This document shows, one piece after another, positions 47,142 through 57,181 of a stretch of DNA of 64,000 bases. The notes under the pieces are model-generated. The model saw only the letters and a program-made list of their open reading frames with translations. It did not search any database and was not told where the DNA came from. Position numbers and translations under genes: made by a program. Within the stretch, counting starts at the first letter, position 1, and each line of letters opens with the position of its first letter. This DNA comes from Cellulosimicrobium arenosum (lineage in GTDB: Bacteria > Actinomycetota > Actinomycetes > Actinomycetales > Cellulomonadaceae), in NCBI RefSeq assembly GCF_014837295.1, contig NZ_JACYHB010000005.1, forward strand, positions 186,001-250,000, given 5' to 3'.

Positions 47142-47840
47142 CTACGGAGAGCCGTCGGCGATCTTGTAGCCCAGGCCCCGGACCGTCAGGAGGTAGCGCG
47201 GGCTCGCGGGCTCCGGCTCGATCTTGGACCGGATGCGCTTGACGTGGACGTCGAGCGTCTTCGTGTCCCCCACGTAGTCCGCGCCCCACACGCGGTCGAT
47301 GAGCTGCCCGCGGGTCAGGACGCGCCCCTCGTTGCGCAGCAGCAGCTCGAGCAGCTCGAACTCCTTGAGCGGGAACGGCACGACGTCGCCGCCGACGGAC
47401 ACGGTGTGCCGCTCGACGTCCATGCGCACGGGACCGACCTCGAGCGTCGGGTCCTCGACCGGATCGCCACCGCTCTCCGCGCCCTTGCGCCGCAGCACGG
47501 CGCGCACGCGTGCCAGCAGCTCGCGGAACGAGTACGGCTTCGTGACGTAGTCGTCCGCACCGAGCTCGAGCCCCACCACCTTGTCGATCTCGGAGTCCTT
47601 GGCGGTGAGCATGATGACGGGTACGTCACCGCGTTGCCGCAGCTCGCGGCACACCTCGGTGCCGCTGAGCCCGGGCAGCATGAGGTCCAGCAGCACGAGG
47701 TCCGCACCGCCGCCGTCGTACGCCGTGAGGGCCTCCGTGCCCGTCGCCGCCTCCACCACGTCGAAGCCCTCGCGCCGCAGCTGGTACGCCAGCGGGTCGC
47801 GGTACGACTCCTCGTCCTCGACCACCAGGATGCGCGTCAC
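47142..47840 (-). CDS. regX3: Phosphate-responsive response regulator (RegX3/PhoP, OmpR class)
   Basis: 232-residue DNA-binding regulator. The receiver domain has the acidic pair Glu8-Asp9, phospho-acceptor Asp52 (LVLLDLMLPG), and the conserved Lys in VTKPYS near 102. The C-terminal winged helix ends TLDVHVKRIRSKIE...VRGLGYKI. The GTG overlaps the histidine-kinase stop (GTGA), with a GGAGG ribosome-binding site. Expected to activate pstSCAB under phosphate limitation. Confidence 0.96.
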   Translation of the reverse strand: MTRILVVEDEESYRDPLAYQLRREGFDVVEAATGTEALTAYDGGGADLVLLDLMLPGLSGTEVCRELRQRGDVPVIMLTAKDSEIDKVVGLELGADDYVTKPYSFRELLARVRAVLRRKGAESGGDPVEDPTLEVGPVRMDVERHTVSVGGDVVPFPLKEFELLELLLRNEGRVLTRGQLIDRVWGADYVGDTKTLDVHVKRIRSKIEPEPASPRYLLTVRGLGYKIADGSP

Positions 47841-49126
47841 GCGCCCACCTCCTCGTCCCGGGCCCGTGGCCCCTCGTGCGGGGCGCGCCCGGTCGGGCCG
47901 CCCTCGTCGTCCGTGCCGTGCCGGCCGTTCGCGTCGTGCGTCTGCCCCGGCGACGCGGGACCCGCGCCGCCGGGGTCCGGCCTCGCCGTCGGGCCCGCCG
48001 CCGGGATGCGCAGCGTGAAGGTCGAGCCCCGGCCCGGCTCCGACCACATGGTGACGTCGCCGCCGTGGTCGGCAGCGACGTGCTTGACGATGCTCAGGCC
48101 CAGCCCGGTCCCGCCGGTGTCGCGCGAGCGTGCCGGGTCGACCCGGTAGAACCGCTCGAAGACCCGCTCCTGCGCGTCGACGGCGATGCCGATCCCCTGG
48201 TCGACCACCGCGATCTCCACGAGCTCGTCCGTCCGGGTCACGCCCAGGCCGACGCGCGTGTTCTCGCCCGAGTAGGCCACGGCGTTGTCGACGAGGTTGC
48301 GCACCGCGGTGACGAGCAGGTTGTGGTCGCCGTACACCGTGGCGTCGAGGTCGCCCCCCGTGGTGAGCGTCACGCCCTTGCCCTGCGCGCGCGTGCGGGC
48401 GCGGTCGACGGCCTCCTCCACGACCTCGCGGACCGGGACGACCGTGACCTTCTTCAGCGCGCCGGCGACCTGCAGGCGGGAGAGCTCGATGATCTCCTGC
48501 ACGAGCGCGGACAGGCGGGTCGCCTCGGACTGCATGCGAGCGGCGAAGCGTCGGACCGCGACCGGGTCGTCCGCGGCGTCCTGCACCGTCTCCGCGAGGA
48601 GCGCGAGCGCACCGACCGGGGTCTTGAGCTCGTGCGAGACGTTGACGACGAAGTCCCGTCGGATGGCCTCGACGCGGCGCGCCTCGGTCCGGTCCTCGGC
48701 GAGGACGAGCAGGTGGCCGGGTCCGACCTGGGCGACCCGGACCTGCAGCATGACCCGCCCCCGACCGACGGGCCCACGGGGGAGGTCGAGCTCCTCGTCG
48801 CGGATGACACCGTCGCGACGGACGTCCTCGATCATCTCCCGGACGGCGGCGTGGGCGATCGTGTCGCCCCGGACGACCCCCAGCGCGTACGCCGGCGGGC
48901 TCGCGCGCACGACGTCGCCGTCGTCGTCCAGCACGACCGCCGCCGACCGCAGGACGGCGAGGACGCGGACGAGCCCCTCGTCGAGGACGGGCGGTGGCGT
49001 CGGGGGCGCGGACCGGCGTTGCCGCTCGCTCACACGGAACGCGACCGCGGCGACGACACCGACGACGACGCCGGCGATACCCGCGACCAGCACGGCGAAG
49101 CCCCCGGTCAGACCTTCGAGATCCAC
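47837..49126 (-). CDS. senX3: Phosphate-sensing histidine kinase (SenX3/PhoR)
   Basis: 429-residue membrane sensor kinase: one N-terminal transmembrane segment (GFAVLVAGIAGVVVGVVAAVAF), a PAS-like domain (about 50-150), a dimerisation domain with His165 (VNVSHELKTP), and an ATPase domain (NLVDNAVAYS, DQGIGI, GTGLGLSIVKH). The C-terminal 45 residues are a charged disordered tail. GTG start lies 6 nt after TACGCT (leaderless). Divergent from phoU across a PHO-box region. Confidence 0.95.
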   Translation of the reverse strand: MDLEGLTGGFAVLVAGIAGVVVGVVAAVAFRVSERQRRSAPPTPPPVLDEGLVRVLAVLRSAAVVLDDDGDVVRASPPAYALGVVRGDTIAHAAVREMIEDVRRDGVIRDEELDLPRGPVGRGRVMLQVRVAQVGPGHLLVLAEDRTEARRVEAIRRDFVVNVSHELKTPVGALALLAETVQDAADDPVAVRRFAARMQSEATRLSALVQEIIELSRLQVAGALKKVTVVPVREVVEEAVDRARTRAQGKGVTLTTGGDLDATVYGDHNLLVTAVRNLVDNAVAYSGENTRVGLGVTRTDELVEIAVVDQGIGIAVDAQERVFERFYRVDPARSRDTGGTGLGLSIVKHVAADHGGDVTMWSEPGRGSTFTLRIPAAGPTARPDPGGAGPASPGQTHDANGRHGTDDEGGPTGRAPHEGPRARDEEVGA

Positions 49127-49196
49127 AGCACCAGCGTACGGTCGCCGACGGGCGCTCCCCGCCGTTCGGCGCCGATCGCGGTCCGCTCGCCCAAGT

Positions 49197-49229
49197 GTTC
49201 ACCTGACGGCGCCCTCGTGTTCACCGTGC
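49197..49229 (+). promoter_or_regulatory. PHO-box-like repeats between senX3 and phoU
   Basis: GTTCACCTGAC (49197-49207) and GTTCACCGTGC (49219-49229) are separated by one degenerate 11-nt unit (49208-49218), so the units keep an 11-bp register. Suggests auto-regulation of the two-component operon and control of phoU. Confidence 0.75.
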
Positions 49230-49310
49230 CGTCGGTCGACGGTGCGACGCTGGCGCGAGCCGCATGACGTGCCGGGAAGAGGGCCGTCCGGCCACGACGA
49301 GAGGGAAGCG

Positions 49311-49994
49311 ATGCGGGAGATCTTCGAGGCCGAGCTCAAGCAGGTCGGTGACGACCTCGCCGAGATGAGCCGGCTGGTGGAAACGGCAGTGGGCAAGGCC
49401 GGGCAGGCCCTGCTGACCGCAGACCTGCAGCTCGCGCAGCAGGTCATCGCGGCGGACCACACCATCGACGCGCTCGAGAACGAGCTCGACGAGCGCTGCG
49501 TGTACCTGCTGGCGCAGCAGGCGCCGGTGGCCACGGACCTGCGGGTGGTGGTGAGCGCGCTGCGCATGAGTGCGACGCTCGAACGGATGGGCGACCTGGC
49601 GCGGCACATCGCGCAGGTCGCACGAGGTCGCTACCCGTCGCACGCGATCGAGCCGTCGCTGCACCGGACGTTCGAGCAGATGAGCGATGCCGCGGTGCGC
49701 GTGGCGCGGCGCACGACGACGCTCCTGACGACGCGCGACCTCACGGTCGCGTCGAACATCGAGCGCGACGACGACCTGCTCGACCACCTGCACCAGGACA
49801 CGTTCGTGGCGATGCTCGACGGCACGTGGTCGGCGACGACGCAGGAGACGGTCGACGTGACGCTGGTGGCGCGCTACTACGAGCGGTTCGGTGACCACGG
49901 CGTCTCGATCGCCAAGCGCGTGACCTACCTCGTCACGGGCGACTTCGCCGACGACCGTGCCGTCCCCTCGGGTACGGCCGGCGCGACCGCGTAG
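49311..49994 (+). CDS. phoU: Phosphate signalling protein PhoU
   Basis: Negative modulator linking PstSCAB activity to the kinase. 227 residues made of two three-helix bundles; each has the metal-binding motif ([15 protein letters not shown] and a second [13 protein letters not shown]). ATG at 49311 with a GAGGGA ribosome-binding site. Transcribed away from senX3. Confidence 0.96.
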   Translation: MREIFEAELKQVGDDLAEMSRLVETAVGKAGQALLTADLQLAQQVIAADHTIDALENELDERCVYLLAQQAPVATDLRVVVSALRMSATLERMGDLARHIAQVARGRYPSHAIEPSLHRTFEQMSDAAVRVARRTTTLLTTRDLTVASNIERDDDLLDHLHQDTFVAMLDGTWSATTQETVDVTLVARYYERFGDHGVSIAKRVTYLVTGDFADDRAVPSGTAGATA

Positions 49995-50015
49995 CCTGCC
50001 GGGCGCAGACAGCGG

Positions 50016-50047
50016 AACGGCCCGCCGGGAGGACCCGGCGGGCCGTT
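50016..50047. terminator. Bidirectional terminator between phoU and gpmA
   Basis: Perfect 14-bp arms AACGGCCCGCCGGG / CCCGGCGGGCCGTT with an AGGA loop, in the gap between two convergent genes. Confidence 0.9.
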
Positions 50048-50076
50048 CGTGCGCCCGGGGACGGGCGCGGGTGTGG

Positions 50077-50814
50077 TCAGCGCCCCTGGTTCGCGACCGC
50101 GGCGACGGCCTCGGCAGCGGCCTCGGGGTCGAGGTAGCACCCACCCGGGGTGAGGGGCCTGAGGTCCTCGTCGAGCTCGTAGAGCAGCGGGATGCCCGTG
50201 GGGATGTTGAGCCCGGCGATGTCCGCGTCGGAGATCCCGTCGAGGTGCTTGACGAGCGCGCGCAGCGAGTTGCCGTGCGCCGCGACGAGGACGGTCTTGT
50301 CCGCCTTCAGGTCCGGGACGATCTCCCCGTCCCAGTACGGCAGCGCGCGCTCGAGCACGTCCTTGAGGCACTCGGTCCGCACCACGGGCGCGTCCGCGTA
50401 ACGCGGGTCCGTGTCCTGGGAGAACTCGGAGCCGAGCTCGATCTCCGGCGGCGGCGTGTCGTACGAGCGGCGCCAGAGCATGAACTGCTCCTCGCCGAAC
50501 TCCGCGAGCGTCTGCTTCTTGTCCTTGCCCTGCAGCGCGCCGTAGTGGCGCTCGTTCAGGCGCCACGACCGCTTGACGGGGATCCAGTGCCGGTCGGCGG
50601 CGTCGAGGGCGAGGTTCGCCGTCGTGATGGCGCGCCGCAGGAGCGAGGTGTGCACGACGTCGGGGGCGATCCCCGCGTCGGTCAGCAGCGTCCCGCCGCG
50701 CTTCGCCTCGGCGGTGCCCTTCTCCGAGAGGTACACGTCCACCCAGCCGGTGAAGAGGTTCTTGGCGTTCCATTCGCTCTCGCCGTGGCGGAGCAGCACG
50801 AGGGTGTAGGTCAT
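50077..50814 (-). CDS. gpmA: 2,3-bisphosphoglycerate-dependent phosphoglycerate mutase
   Basis: Glycolytic mutase interconverting 3- and 2-phosphoglycerate. The phosphohistidine motif is [10 protein letters not shown], with [14 protein letters not shown] and AHGNSLRAL. 245 residues, normal. ATG is 6 nt after CAGGAT (leaderless). Cytoplasmic. Confidence 0.97.
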   Translation of the reverse strand: MTYTLVLLRHGESEWNAKNLFTGWVDVYLSEKGTAEAKRGGTLLTDAGIAPDVVHTSLLRRAITTANLALDAADRHWIPVKRSWRLNERHYGALQGKDKKQTLAEFGEEQFMLWRRSYDTPPPEIELGSEFSQDTDPRYADAPVVRTECLKDVLERALPYWDGEIVPDLKADKTVLVAAHGNSLRALVKHLDGISDADIAGLNIPTGIPLLYELDEDLRPLTPGGCYLDPEAAAEAVAAVANQGR

Positions 50815-50922
50815 GGGTCCATCCTGCCGTACCGGGCCGGGACGGGGCACGTGCGTCCCACCTCCTGGCCGTCGTGCGCGCGACGTCGGAATCATCGCTG
50901 CCCGGCGCGCGTTGGCACGCGT

Positions 50923-51363
50923 ATGCCGATCACCGGAGAGTACGTCCCCAGCCCGAGCGAGCGCGCCGCCACCCAGGTGGAGCAGTACGAGTCGTCGGGA
51001 GGCACGCGCGGCACGACGCTGAACGGGCGCCCCGTCGTCGTCCTCACGACGATCGGGGCGCGCAGCGGCAAGGTCCGCAAGACGCCCCTCATGCGCGTCG
51101 AGCACGAGGGCACCTACGCCGTCGTGGCGTCGCTGGGCGGAGCCCCGAAGCATCCCGTCTGGTACCACAACGTCGTCGCGAACCCGCGTGTCGAGCTCCA
51201 GGACGGGCCGGAGGTGCGGGAGTACACCGCGCGCGAGGTCACCGGTGCGGAGAAGGACGTCTGGTGGGAGCGCTCCGTCGCCGCCTACCCGCCGTACACG
51301 GACTATCAGGAGCGCACGTCGCGCGAGATCCCGCTGTTCGTCCTCGAACCCGTGCGCGCCTGA
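50923..51363 (+). CDS. Deazaflavin (F420)-dependent nitroreductase family protein
   Basis: A 146-residue split-beta-barrel protein of the DDN family: [34 protein letters not shown] and [18 protein letters not shown] are family signatures. Members bind coenzyme F420 or related cofactors and reduce quinones or nitro compounds. The ATG is set by family alignment; no ribosome-binding site or -10 box is apparent. F420 genes are not in the window, so cofactor use is inferred. Confidence 0.85.
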   Translation: MPITGEYVPSPSERAATQVEQYESSGGTRGTTLNGRPVVVLTTIGARSGKVRKTPLMRVEHEGTYAVVASLGGAPKHPVWYHNVVANPRVELQDGPEVREYTAREVTGAEKDVWWERSVAAYPPYTDYQERTSREIPLFVLEPVRA

Positions 51364-51385
51364 CCGCAGCTCCTGATCGCCGGCG

Positions 51386-52678
51386 TCAGCGCGCGGCGCG
51401 CACCTTCGCCGCGGCGGCGTACACGTCGAGCATCCTGGTCGCCGCGTCGTCCCACCCGTAGCGCTCGCCGGCGCGCCGTGCCCCGGCGCCGAGGCGGGCG
51501 CGCCGCGCGTCGTCGGCCAGCAGGTCCCCGAGCGCGCGCGCCCACGTCGCCGGGTCGTGGTCCGGGACGAGGACGCCGGAGACGTCGTCGGTCACGACCG
51601 TCCGCAGGCCCCCGACGGCGGCGGCCACGACGGGAGTCCCGGATGCCTGCGCCTCCGCCGCGACGAGGCCGAACGTCTCGTTGTGCGAAGGGACGGCGAC
51701 GACGTCCGCAGCGCGGTAGTAGCGCGCGAGCTCGTCCCGACGGACGGGCGGTCGCACGATCACCCGGTCGCTCACGCCCTCCTGGTGCGCGAGCGCCTCG
51801 AGCTCGCGCACCGTCGTCGGGCGTCCGCTGGGACCACCGAGCACCACGAGCGTGGGGACCTGGGAGCCGCGGCCCGCGAGGACGCCCAGCGCACGGACGA
51901 GGACGTCGGGAGCCTTGAGCAGCTGGACCCTGCCCGCGAAGAGGACGAGCCGACCCTCGACGGGCAGCCCCAGCTCCGCGCGCAGCGCCCGCCGGGCCGC
52001 GTCGGTTCCGGACGGGTCCGTGGCGGCCGAGCCCGGCGGGGGCGAGAACAGCTCGAGATCGACGCCCGGCGGCACGACGTGCACCCGCGCGGGGTCCGCC
52101 GCGTAGTCGCGCACGAGGTCGTCGGCCTCGTCGGGCGTGCTCGCGACGAGCGCGTCGGACTCGGCGACGACCTGCTCCTCGCCGATGATCCGGCCCAGCG
52201 GCTCGGGGGCGTCGCCCGGTGCGAGGGAGGCGTTCTTGACGTGCGCGAGCGTGTGCATGGTGTGCACGAGCGGCACGTCCCACCGGTCCGCGGCGAGCCA
52301 CCCCACCTGCCCGGACAGCCAGTAGTGCGTGTGCACGACGTCGTACCACCCGGCCGCGCGGTGCGCCTCCGCCCGCAGGACACCCGCGGTGAACGCGCAC
52401 AGCTGCCCGGGCAGGTCGTTCTTGTCCAGGCCCTCGAACGGTCCCGCGGTCACGTGCCGGACCGTCACCCCGGGCGCCACCTCGACGCACGGCGGCTGCG
52501 CGGACGACGTCGCGCGCGTGAAGATCTCGACGCGCGCGCCCTGCCGGGCGAGCGCGCGCGACAGCTCCGTGACGTAGACGTTCATGCCCCCCGCGTCACC
52601 GGTGCCCGGCTGGTCGAGCGGCGAGGTGTGGACGGAGAGCATGGCGACCCGCGGCGCGCGCTCGTGCGCGGTGGTCAC
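51386..52678 (-). CDS. mshA: D-inositol-3-phosphate glycosyltransferase MshA (mycothiol synthesis)
   Basis: GT4-family transferase that moves GlcNAc from UDP-GlcNAc to inositol-3-phosphate, the first step of mycothiol. The N-terminus [20 protein letters not shown] and HTHYWLSG are MshA-specific; the C-terminal donor site has [18 protein letters not shown]. 430 residues. It begins 4 nt after the preceding gene, so they form an operon. Confidence 0.93.
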   Translation of the reverse strand: MTTAHERAPRVAMLSVHTSPLDQPGTGDAGGMNVYVTELSRALARQGARVEIFTRATSSAQPPCVEVAPGVTVRHVTAGPFEGLDKNDLPGQLCAFTAGVLRAEAHRAAGWYDVVHTHYWLSGQVGWLAADRWDVPLVHTMHTLAHVKNASLAPGDAPEPLGRIIGEEQVVAESDALVASTPDEADDLVRDYAADPARVHVVPPGVDLELFSPPPGSAATDPSGTDAARRALRAELGLPVEGRLVLFAGRVQLLKAPDVLVRALGVLAGRGSQVPTLVVLGGPSGRPTTVRELEALAHQEGVSDRVIVRPPVRRDELARYYRAADVVAVPSHNETFGLVAAEAQASGTPVVAAAVGGLRTVVTDDVSGVLVPDHDPATWARALGDLLADDARRARLGAGARRAGERYGWDDAATRMLDVYAAAAKVRAAR

Positions 52679-52682
52679 CGGG

Positions 52683-53816
52683 TCAGGCTTCCACGACGCA
52701 GGCCGGCGCCGGGATCGTCACGGTGTCCGCGAGCTCGCCCGCGCCGGTCTCGAGGTCGACCCGCAGCAGGGCGAGGGTCGACGTCGGGCCCTGGGCGTCC
52801 GCGACGGGCAGGTCCCCCGCGACGTCGTTCTGGTTCGCGACGACGACGAGGTCGTGACCGGGCGCGGTGGCGTCGGGCCCCGTCGACGGTCCGGGGCGGA
52901 GGACCGCGAAGTGGCGCGGCCAGGCTCCGCCGGTCGGCGTGTCGGCGAGGTGGCGCAGGGTGGGCACGCCGTCGGGTCCGGGCTCCACCGCGTGCACGGC
53001 GAGCACGTCCGCCCCGCGCACCGCCACGACCACGCGTGAGCCCGACCCGGCGAGCGCGACGTGCGACGGGAGGCTGCGCCCGCCGTCGACCGCCACCGCG
53101 GAGGTGACGTCGTACCGCGCGCGGACGTCGTACGTGCCGCCGCCCGTCGGCGCGAGCACGAAGAGCGCGGGGTCGAGCTCGGCGACGACGACCAGGTGGC
53201 CGTCGCCGAGCTCGACGACGTGCCGGGGGCCGGTCCCGGGCGGGAAGGTCGCGGCGACGCTCGGCGCCGCGCCGTCGGGTGCTGCCGGGTCGTGGCGGAG
53301 CAGCGCGTCCGCACCGAGGTCGGCGACGAGCACGTGCCCCCGGTCGCGCTCCGGTGTCGCGACGAAGTGGGCGTGCGGACCCTCCTGCCGGTCCGGGTCG
53401 GGGCCCGAGCCGACGTGGGGCTGGACGCGCACCGGACCGGAGAACGTGCCGTCCTCGCCGGTGGTGACGACGGACAGCGATCCGGACCCGTAGTTGGCGA
53501 CGAGGACGCTCCCCGGGGTCGCGACGACGTGGCACGGGAACGAGCCGCCGGTCGCGACCGCAGGGCCGAGCGGGCGCACGGCCCCGTCCGCGTCGGTGCC
53601 GAACACGCCGACCGTGCCCTCCTCCGCCTCGCCCACGGCGTACAGCACGTGGTCGGCGAGCGCGAGGAAGGACGGGGCCGGCGACGGCGCGACGAGCTCT
53701 GTGCCGCGGAACGACGCGCCGGCGGCGTCGACCGCGACGCGCCAGATCCCCTCCGGCCCCGGCACCCCGGCGTGCGGGTACGTGCCGATCCAGAGGGTGC
53801 GTGTCGCTGTGGTCAT
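52683..53816 (-). CDS. Lactonase-family seven-bladed beta-propeller protein
   Basis: A 377-residue cytoplasmic protein with the repeating blades of the 6-phosphogluconolactonase (PF10282-type) family: [21 protein letters not shown] at the N-terminus, [33 protein letters not shown] and [17 protein letters not shown]. It may provide 6-phosphogluconolactonase activity, but many members act on other lactones. The ATG is 6 nt after TAGGCT (leaderless) and it leads the operon with mshA. Confidence 0.88.
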   Translation of the reverse strand: MTTATRTLWIGTYPHAGVPGPEGIWRVAVDAAGASFRGTELVAPSPAPSFLALADHVLYAVGEAEEGTVGVFGTDADGAVRPLGPAVATGGSFPCHVVATPGSVLVANYGSGSLSVVTTGEDGTFSGPVRVQPHVGSGPDPDRQEGPHAHFVATPERDRGHVLVADLGADALLRHDPAAPDGAAPSVAATFPPGTGPRHVVELGDGHLVVVAELDPALFVLAPTGGGTYDVRARYDVTSAVAVDGGRSLPSHVALAGSGSRVVVAVRGADVLAVHAVEPGPDGVPTLRHLADTPTGGAWPRHFAVLRPGPSTGPDATAPGHDLVVVANQNDVAGDLPVADAQGPTSTLALLRVDLETGAGELADTVTIPAPACVVEA

Positions 53817-53861
53817 GCCCCGAGCCTAGTTCGCCGGGGCACCGCTCCCCCGTCGAGCACG

Positions 53862-53907
53862 ACGAGGGGCGCCGCCGACCGTCGTGACGGTCCGCGGCGC
53901 CCCTCGT
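53862..53907 (-). terminator. Terminator of lsr2
   Basis: Perfect 14-bp arms (53862-53875 and 53894-53907) with an inner GACCGT/ACGGTC pairing, starting 11 bp past the lsr2 stop codon. Confidence 0.9.
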
Positions 53908-53918
53908 GGACGGTGCGC

Positions 53919-54248
53919 TCAGTGCGCGGCGTCGTATGCCGCCTGGATCTCCTGCGAGATGCGGCCGCGGTCGTTGACCGTGTGGCCGTTCGCGCGAGCC
54001 CACTCGCGCACCTCGGTCGCACGCCCGCTACCGCCGGAGCGGCCACGACGCGCGGGCCGAGCCGAGCCGCGCGAGGAGACCTTGCGGCCGGAACCGACCC
54101 AGGGCGCGAACGCGTCGCGCAGTGCCTGGGCATTCTTCGTGCTGAGATCGACCTCGTACGAGATGCCGTCGAGGGCGAAAGTCACCGTCTCGTCCGCGGC
54201 GCCGCCATCGACGTCGTCGACAAGAAGTACCTGCACTTTCTGGGCCAC
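53919..54248 (-). CDS. lsr2: Lsr2 nucleoid-associated protein / xenogeneic silencer
   Basis: 109-residue H-NS-like protein. The N-terminal dimerisation domain is VAQKVQVLLVDDVDGG...VTFALDGISYEVDL; the C-terminal DNA-binding domain ATEVREWARANGHTVNDRGRIS carries the AT-hook-like RGR that reads AT-rich minor grooves. A basic Arg/Gly/Ser linker lies between. GTG at 54248 with a GAGG ribosome-binding site. The upstream sequence is locally AT-richer than the window, consistent with known autoregulation. Confidence 0.97.
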   Translation of the reverse strand: MAQKVQVLLVDDVDGGAADETVTFALDGISYEVDLSTKNAQALRDAFAPWVGSGRKVSSRGSARPARRGRSGGSGRATEVREWARANGHTVNDRGRISQEIQAAYDAAH

Positions 54249-54335
54249 GTGTGCTACCTCACGCTTCACTAGGAAACCGTTGAAGAAACCAGCATCGCAC
54301 CACAGAACGCCCAGGTCAATTGACGCACCGCACCT

Positions 54336-54365
54336 TTCACAGAATCATCGTCCAGTTCACAGAAT
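54336..54365. repeat. Direct repeat TTCACAGAAT upstream of lsr2
   Basis: TTCACAGAAT occurs at 54336-54345 and 54356-54365, a spacing of exactly 20 bp, in a locally AT-richer gap (54249-54387). Two turns of the helix put both copies on one face, as for a regulator site. No other gene is seen in this gap. Confidence 0.6.
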
Positions 54366-54387
54366 GCCGACGGCTAATTCGCCCCTG

Positions 54388-54582
54388 TCAGGCGTGCCCG
54401 GAGGTGGTCGGGCCGGAATTCTCCGCGATGCCGCTCGCGGCGGCCTCCTGGGCGTCGAGCCGCGCGAGCGCGGCGCGCTCGTTGCGGTCGGCACGGACGA
54501 TGGCGCGCATCGCCAACCAGAACAACAGCCCCACCCCGATCGACGGGACGAGCGCACCCAGTGCAGCTCCGAGATTGTCCAT
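54388..54582 (-). CDS. Small single-span membrane protein
   Basis: A 64-residue protein. The ATG at 54582 has a perfect GAGGAGA ribosome-binding site. Sequence [21 protein letters not shown] begins one transmembrane helix (about 10-28), followed by a charged amphipathic helix (RADRNERAALARLDAQEAAA). It lies 20 bp after lysS and before lsr2 on the same strand. Function unknown; similar small proteins sit beside lysS in relatives. Confidence 0.8.
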   Translation of the reverse strand: MDNLGAALGALVPSIGVGLLFWLAMRAIVRADRNERAALARLDAQEAAASGIAENSGPTTSGHA

Positions 54583-54602
54583 GTCTCCTCTTCCTCCGCC
54601 TG

Positions 54603-56132
54603 TCAGCCCTGCTGCGGCTTCACGAGCGGGAACAGGATCGTCTCCCGGATCCCGAGCCCGGTCAGCGCCATGAGCAACCTGTCGATCCCCATGCCCATTC
54701 CCCCCGACGGCGGCATCGCATACTCCATCGCCGTGAGGAAGTCGTCGTCGATGCGCATCGCCTCGTCGTCGCCCGCCGCCGCGAGCAGCGCCTGCGCCTC
54801 GAAGCGCCGGCGCTGGACCACCGGGTCGACGAGCTCCGAGTATGCCGTCGCGAGCTCCACGCCGCGCACGTAGAGGTCCCACTTCTCGACCTGCCCGCGC
54901 ACCGTGCGGTGGTCGCGCGTGAGCGGCGAGGTCTCGACCGGGAAGTCCCGCACGAACGTCGGCGCCACGAGGTGGTCACCGACGAGGTGCTCCCACAATC
55001 CCTCGACGAGCTTTCCGTGGTTGACGTTCTTCGGGTCGAGGCCGAGCTCGAGACGGTCGGCGACGGAGGAGAGCTGCTCGACCGTCGTGTCGGGAGTGAT
55101 CTCCGCACCGAGAGCGTGCGACAACGAGTCGTACATCCTCAGCTGCGTCCATTCACCGCCGAGGTCGTACTCGGTACCGTCGGCGAGCGTGACGAGCGTG
55201 GTGCCGAGCGCGTCCTGCGCGGCGCGCTGCACGAGGTCCTGCGTGAGCGCCGCCATCGTGTCGTAATCGCCGTACGCCTCGTACGCCTCGAGCATCGCGA
55301 ATTCCGGCGAGTGCGTGGAGTCCACGCCTTCATTGCGGAAGTTGCGGTTGATCTCGAAGACCTTCTCGACGCCGCCGACCGCCGCACGCTTGAGGAACAG
55401 CTCGGGTGCGATGCGCAGGAACAGGTCGATGTCGAACGCATTCATGTGCGTCTCGAACTGACGCGCGGCCGCACCTTCCGGCCGCGTCTGCAGCATCGGT
55501 GTCTCGATCTCGACGAAGTCGCGTGCCCAGAAGTTCTCCCGGATCGAGCGCACCACGGCCGCGCGCAAGCGCGCCGTGTCCCGGGCCGCCGGGCGCGCGA
55601 TCAGGTCGACGTACCGCTGCCGGACGCGCGACTCCTCCGACAGCTCCTTGTGCAGCACGGGCAGCGGCCGCAGCGCCTTGGCGGCGATCTGCCACGAGTC
55701 GGCGAAGATGCTGAGCTCACCCCGTCGCGAGCTGATCACCCTGCCGTGCGCGAAGAGGTGGTCACCGAGGTCGACGTCGGCCTTGAAGTCGGTGAGCGAG
55801 TCCGCCCCGACGGCGGCCTGGCTCAGCATGACCTGGAGCCGGTTGCCCTCGCCGTCCTGCAGCGTGACGAAGCAGAGCCTGCCGGTGTTGCGGAGGTAGA
55901 CGACACGACCGGCGACCCCGACCTCGTCCTGCGTCTCCTCGCCCGCCTCGAGGTGCCCGTAGGCGGCGCGGACAGCAGCGATCGTATGGGTGCGGGGCAC
56001 CGAGACCGGGTACGCCTGCTCACCGCGCGCGAGGATGCGCTCGCGCTTCTCCTTGCGGACCTGGATCTGCTCCGGCAGGTCGTCCACGGGCTCCGGCTCG
56101 GCAGGTGCGAAGTTCTCGGCGGGGGATGTCAC
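54603..56132 (-). CDS. lysS: Lysyl-tRNA synthetase (class II)
   Basis: 509-residue synthetase: OB-fold anticodon domain (about 70-175), motif 2 region ([24 protein letters not shown]) and motif 3 ([16 protein letters not shown]). The GTG start lies 6 nt after TAGAAT (leaderless), and that -10 box includes the nadC stop codon. Confidence 0.97.
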   Translation of the reverse strand: MTSPAENFAPAEPEPVDDLPEQIQVRKEKRERILARGEQAYPVSVPRTHTIAAVRAAYGHLEAGEETQDEVGVAGRVVYLRNTGRLCFVTLQDGEGNRLQVMLSQAAVGADSLTDFKADVDLGDHLFAHGRVISSRRGELSIFADSWQIAAKALRPLPVLHKELSEESRVRQRYVDLIARPAARDTARLRAAVVRSIRENFWARDFVEIETPMLQTRPEGAAARQFETHMNAFDIDLFLRIAPELFLKRAAVGGVEKVFEINRNFRNEGVDSTHSPEFAMLEAYEAYGDYDTMAALTQDLVQRAAQDALGTTLVTLADGTEYDLGGEWTQLRMYDSLSHALGAEITPDTTVEQLSSVADRLELGLDPKNVNHGKLVEGLWEHLVGDHLVAPTFVRDFPVETSPLTRDHRTVRGQVEKWDLYVRGVELATAYSELVDPVVQRRRFEAQALLAAAGDDEAMRIDDDFLTAMEYAMPPSGGMGMGIDRLLMALTGLGIRETILFPLVKPQQG

Positions 56133-56141
56133 CCGAGGATT

Positions 56142-57149
56142 CTACCGATGCGCCGGTGCCCGGTCGGCCGGGTCGGCGGGCTGCAGGTCGAGCGCGAGGT
56201 CGAGGATCGGGGCCGAGTGCGTGAGCGCCCCCACGGACAGGTAGTCCACACCGGTGCCGGCGACCTCGCGCGCGCGGTCGAGCGTGAGGTTGCCCGTCGC
56301 CTCGATCTCGACCTTCGCGGGCACACCGTCCCGACCCTCCCGAGCCCGGACCGCGGCGACGGTGGCGGCGAGGACCGGGGTCGGCATGTTGTCGAGCAGC
56401 AGGAAGTCGGCACCCGCGGTCAACGCCTCGAGCGCCTGGTCGGTCGTGTCGGCCTCGACCTGGACGAGCACGTCGGGAAAGGTGCTGCGGATCGCACCGA
56501 TCGCGGCGCTCACGGAACCGGCCGCGACCACGTGGTTGTCCTTGACCATCGCGACGTCGTACAGGCCCATGCGCTTGTTCGTGCCACCGCCCGCCCGGAC
56601 GGCGTACTTCTCGAGCGCGCGCAGGCCGGGTGTCGTCTTGCGGGTGTCCAGGACGAGCGCGCCGGTGCCATCGAGCTCGCGCGCCCACGCCCGCGTCGCC
56701 GTCGCGACGCCGGACGCCCGGCTCGCGAGGTTGAGCAGCGTGCGTTCGGCCACGAGCAGGACCTGGACCGGCCCGGTCAGCTCGGCCAGGACGCGACCGG
56801 GCCCGACGTCGTCCCCGTCGGCCGCGACGAACCGCACGTGCGCGGCCGGGAGGTCGAGCCGCTCGGCGACCTGACGCGTCACCTCCTCGACCACGACGAG
56901 ACCCGCGACGACCCCGACCGCGCGGGCCACGAGGTGCGCGGTCCCCGTGCCCGACGGCGGGACCGTCGCCTGGGTGGTCACGTCGCGACCCGGCGCGGCG
57001 CCGAGGTCCTCGTCGAGCGCGCGCGCGACGGTCTCGGCGACCCAGGCGGGGTCCAGGCCGGGGACCACGCGCGAGGGCGCGGGGTGGGAGAAGGACGGCG
57101 GGACGGCGTCGGGCCCGGGGTTCGTACCAGGGCGGGCGGGGGTGCTCAC
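56142..57149 (-). CDS. nadC: Quinolinate phosphoribosyltransferase
   Basis: Converts quinolinate and PRPP to nicotinate mononucleotide in de novo NAD synthesis. Motifs: LDTRKTTPGLRALEKYAVRAGGG (substrate binding), KDNHVVAAGS, and EVEAT-like IEATGNLTL. 335 residues. GTG lies 7 nt after TACGGT (leaderless), 32 bp downstream of nadB. Confidence 0.96.
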   Translation of the reverse strand: MSTPARPGTNPGPDAVPPSFSHPAPSRVVPGLDPAWVAETVARALDEDLGAAPGRDVTTQATVPPSGTGTAHLVARAVGVVAGLVVVEEVTRQVAERLDLPAAHVRFVAADGDDVGPGRVLAELTGPVQVLLVAERTLLNLASRASGVATATRAWARELDGTGALVLDTRKTTPGLRALEKYAVRAGGGTNKRMGLYDVAMVKDNHVVAAGSVSAAIGAIRSTFPDVLVQVEADTTDQALEALTAGADFLLLDNMPTPVLAATVAAVRAREGRDGVPAKVEIEATGNLTLDRAREVAGTGVDYLSVGALTHSAPILDLALDLQPADPADRAPAHR

Positions 57150-57181
57150 GGTCCACACCGTAGCCGCTGCCGCCCAGCGGA

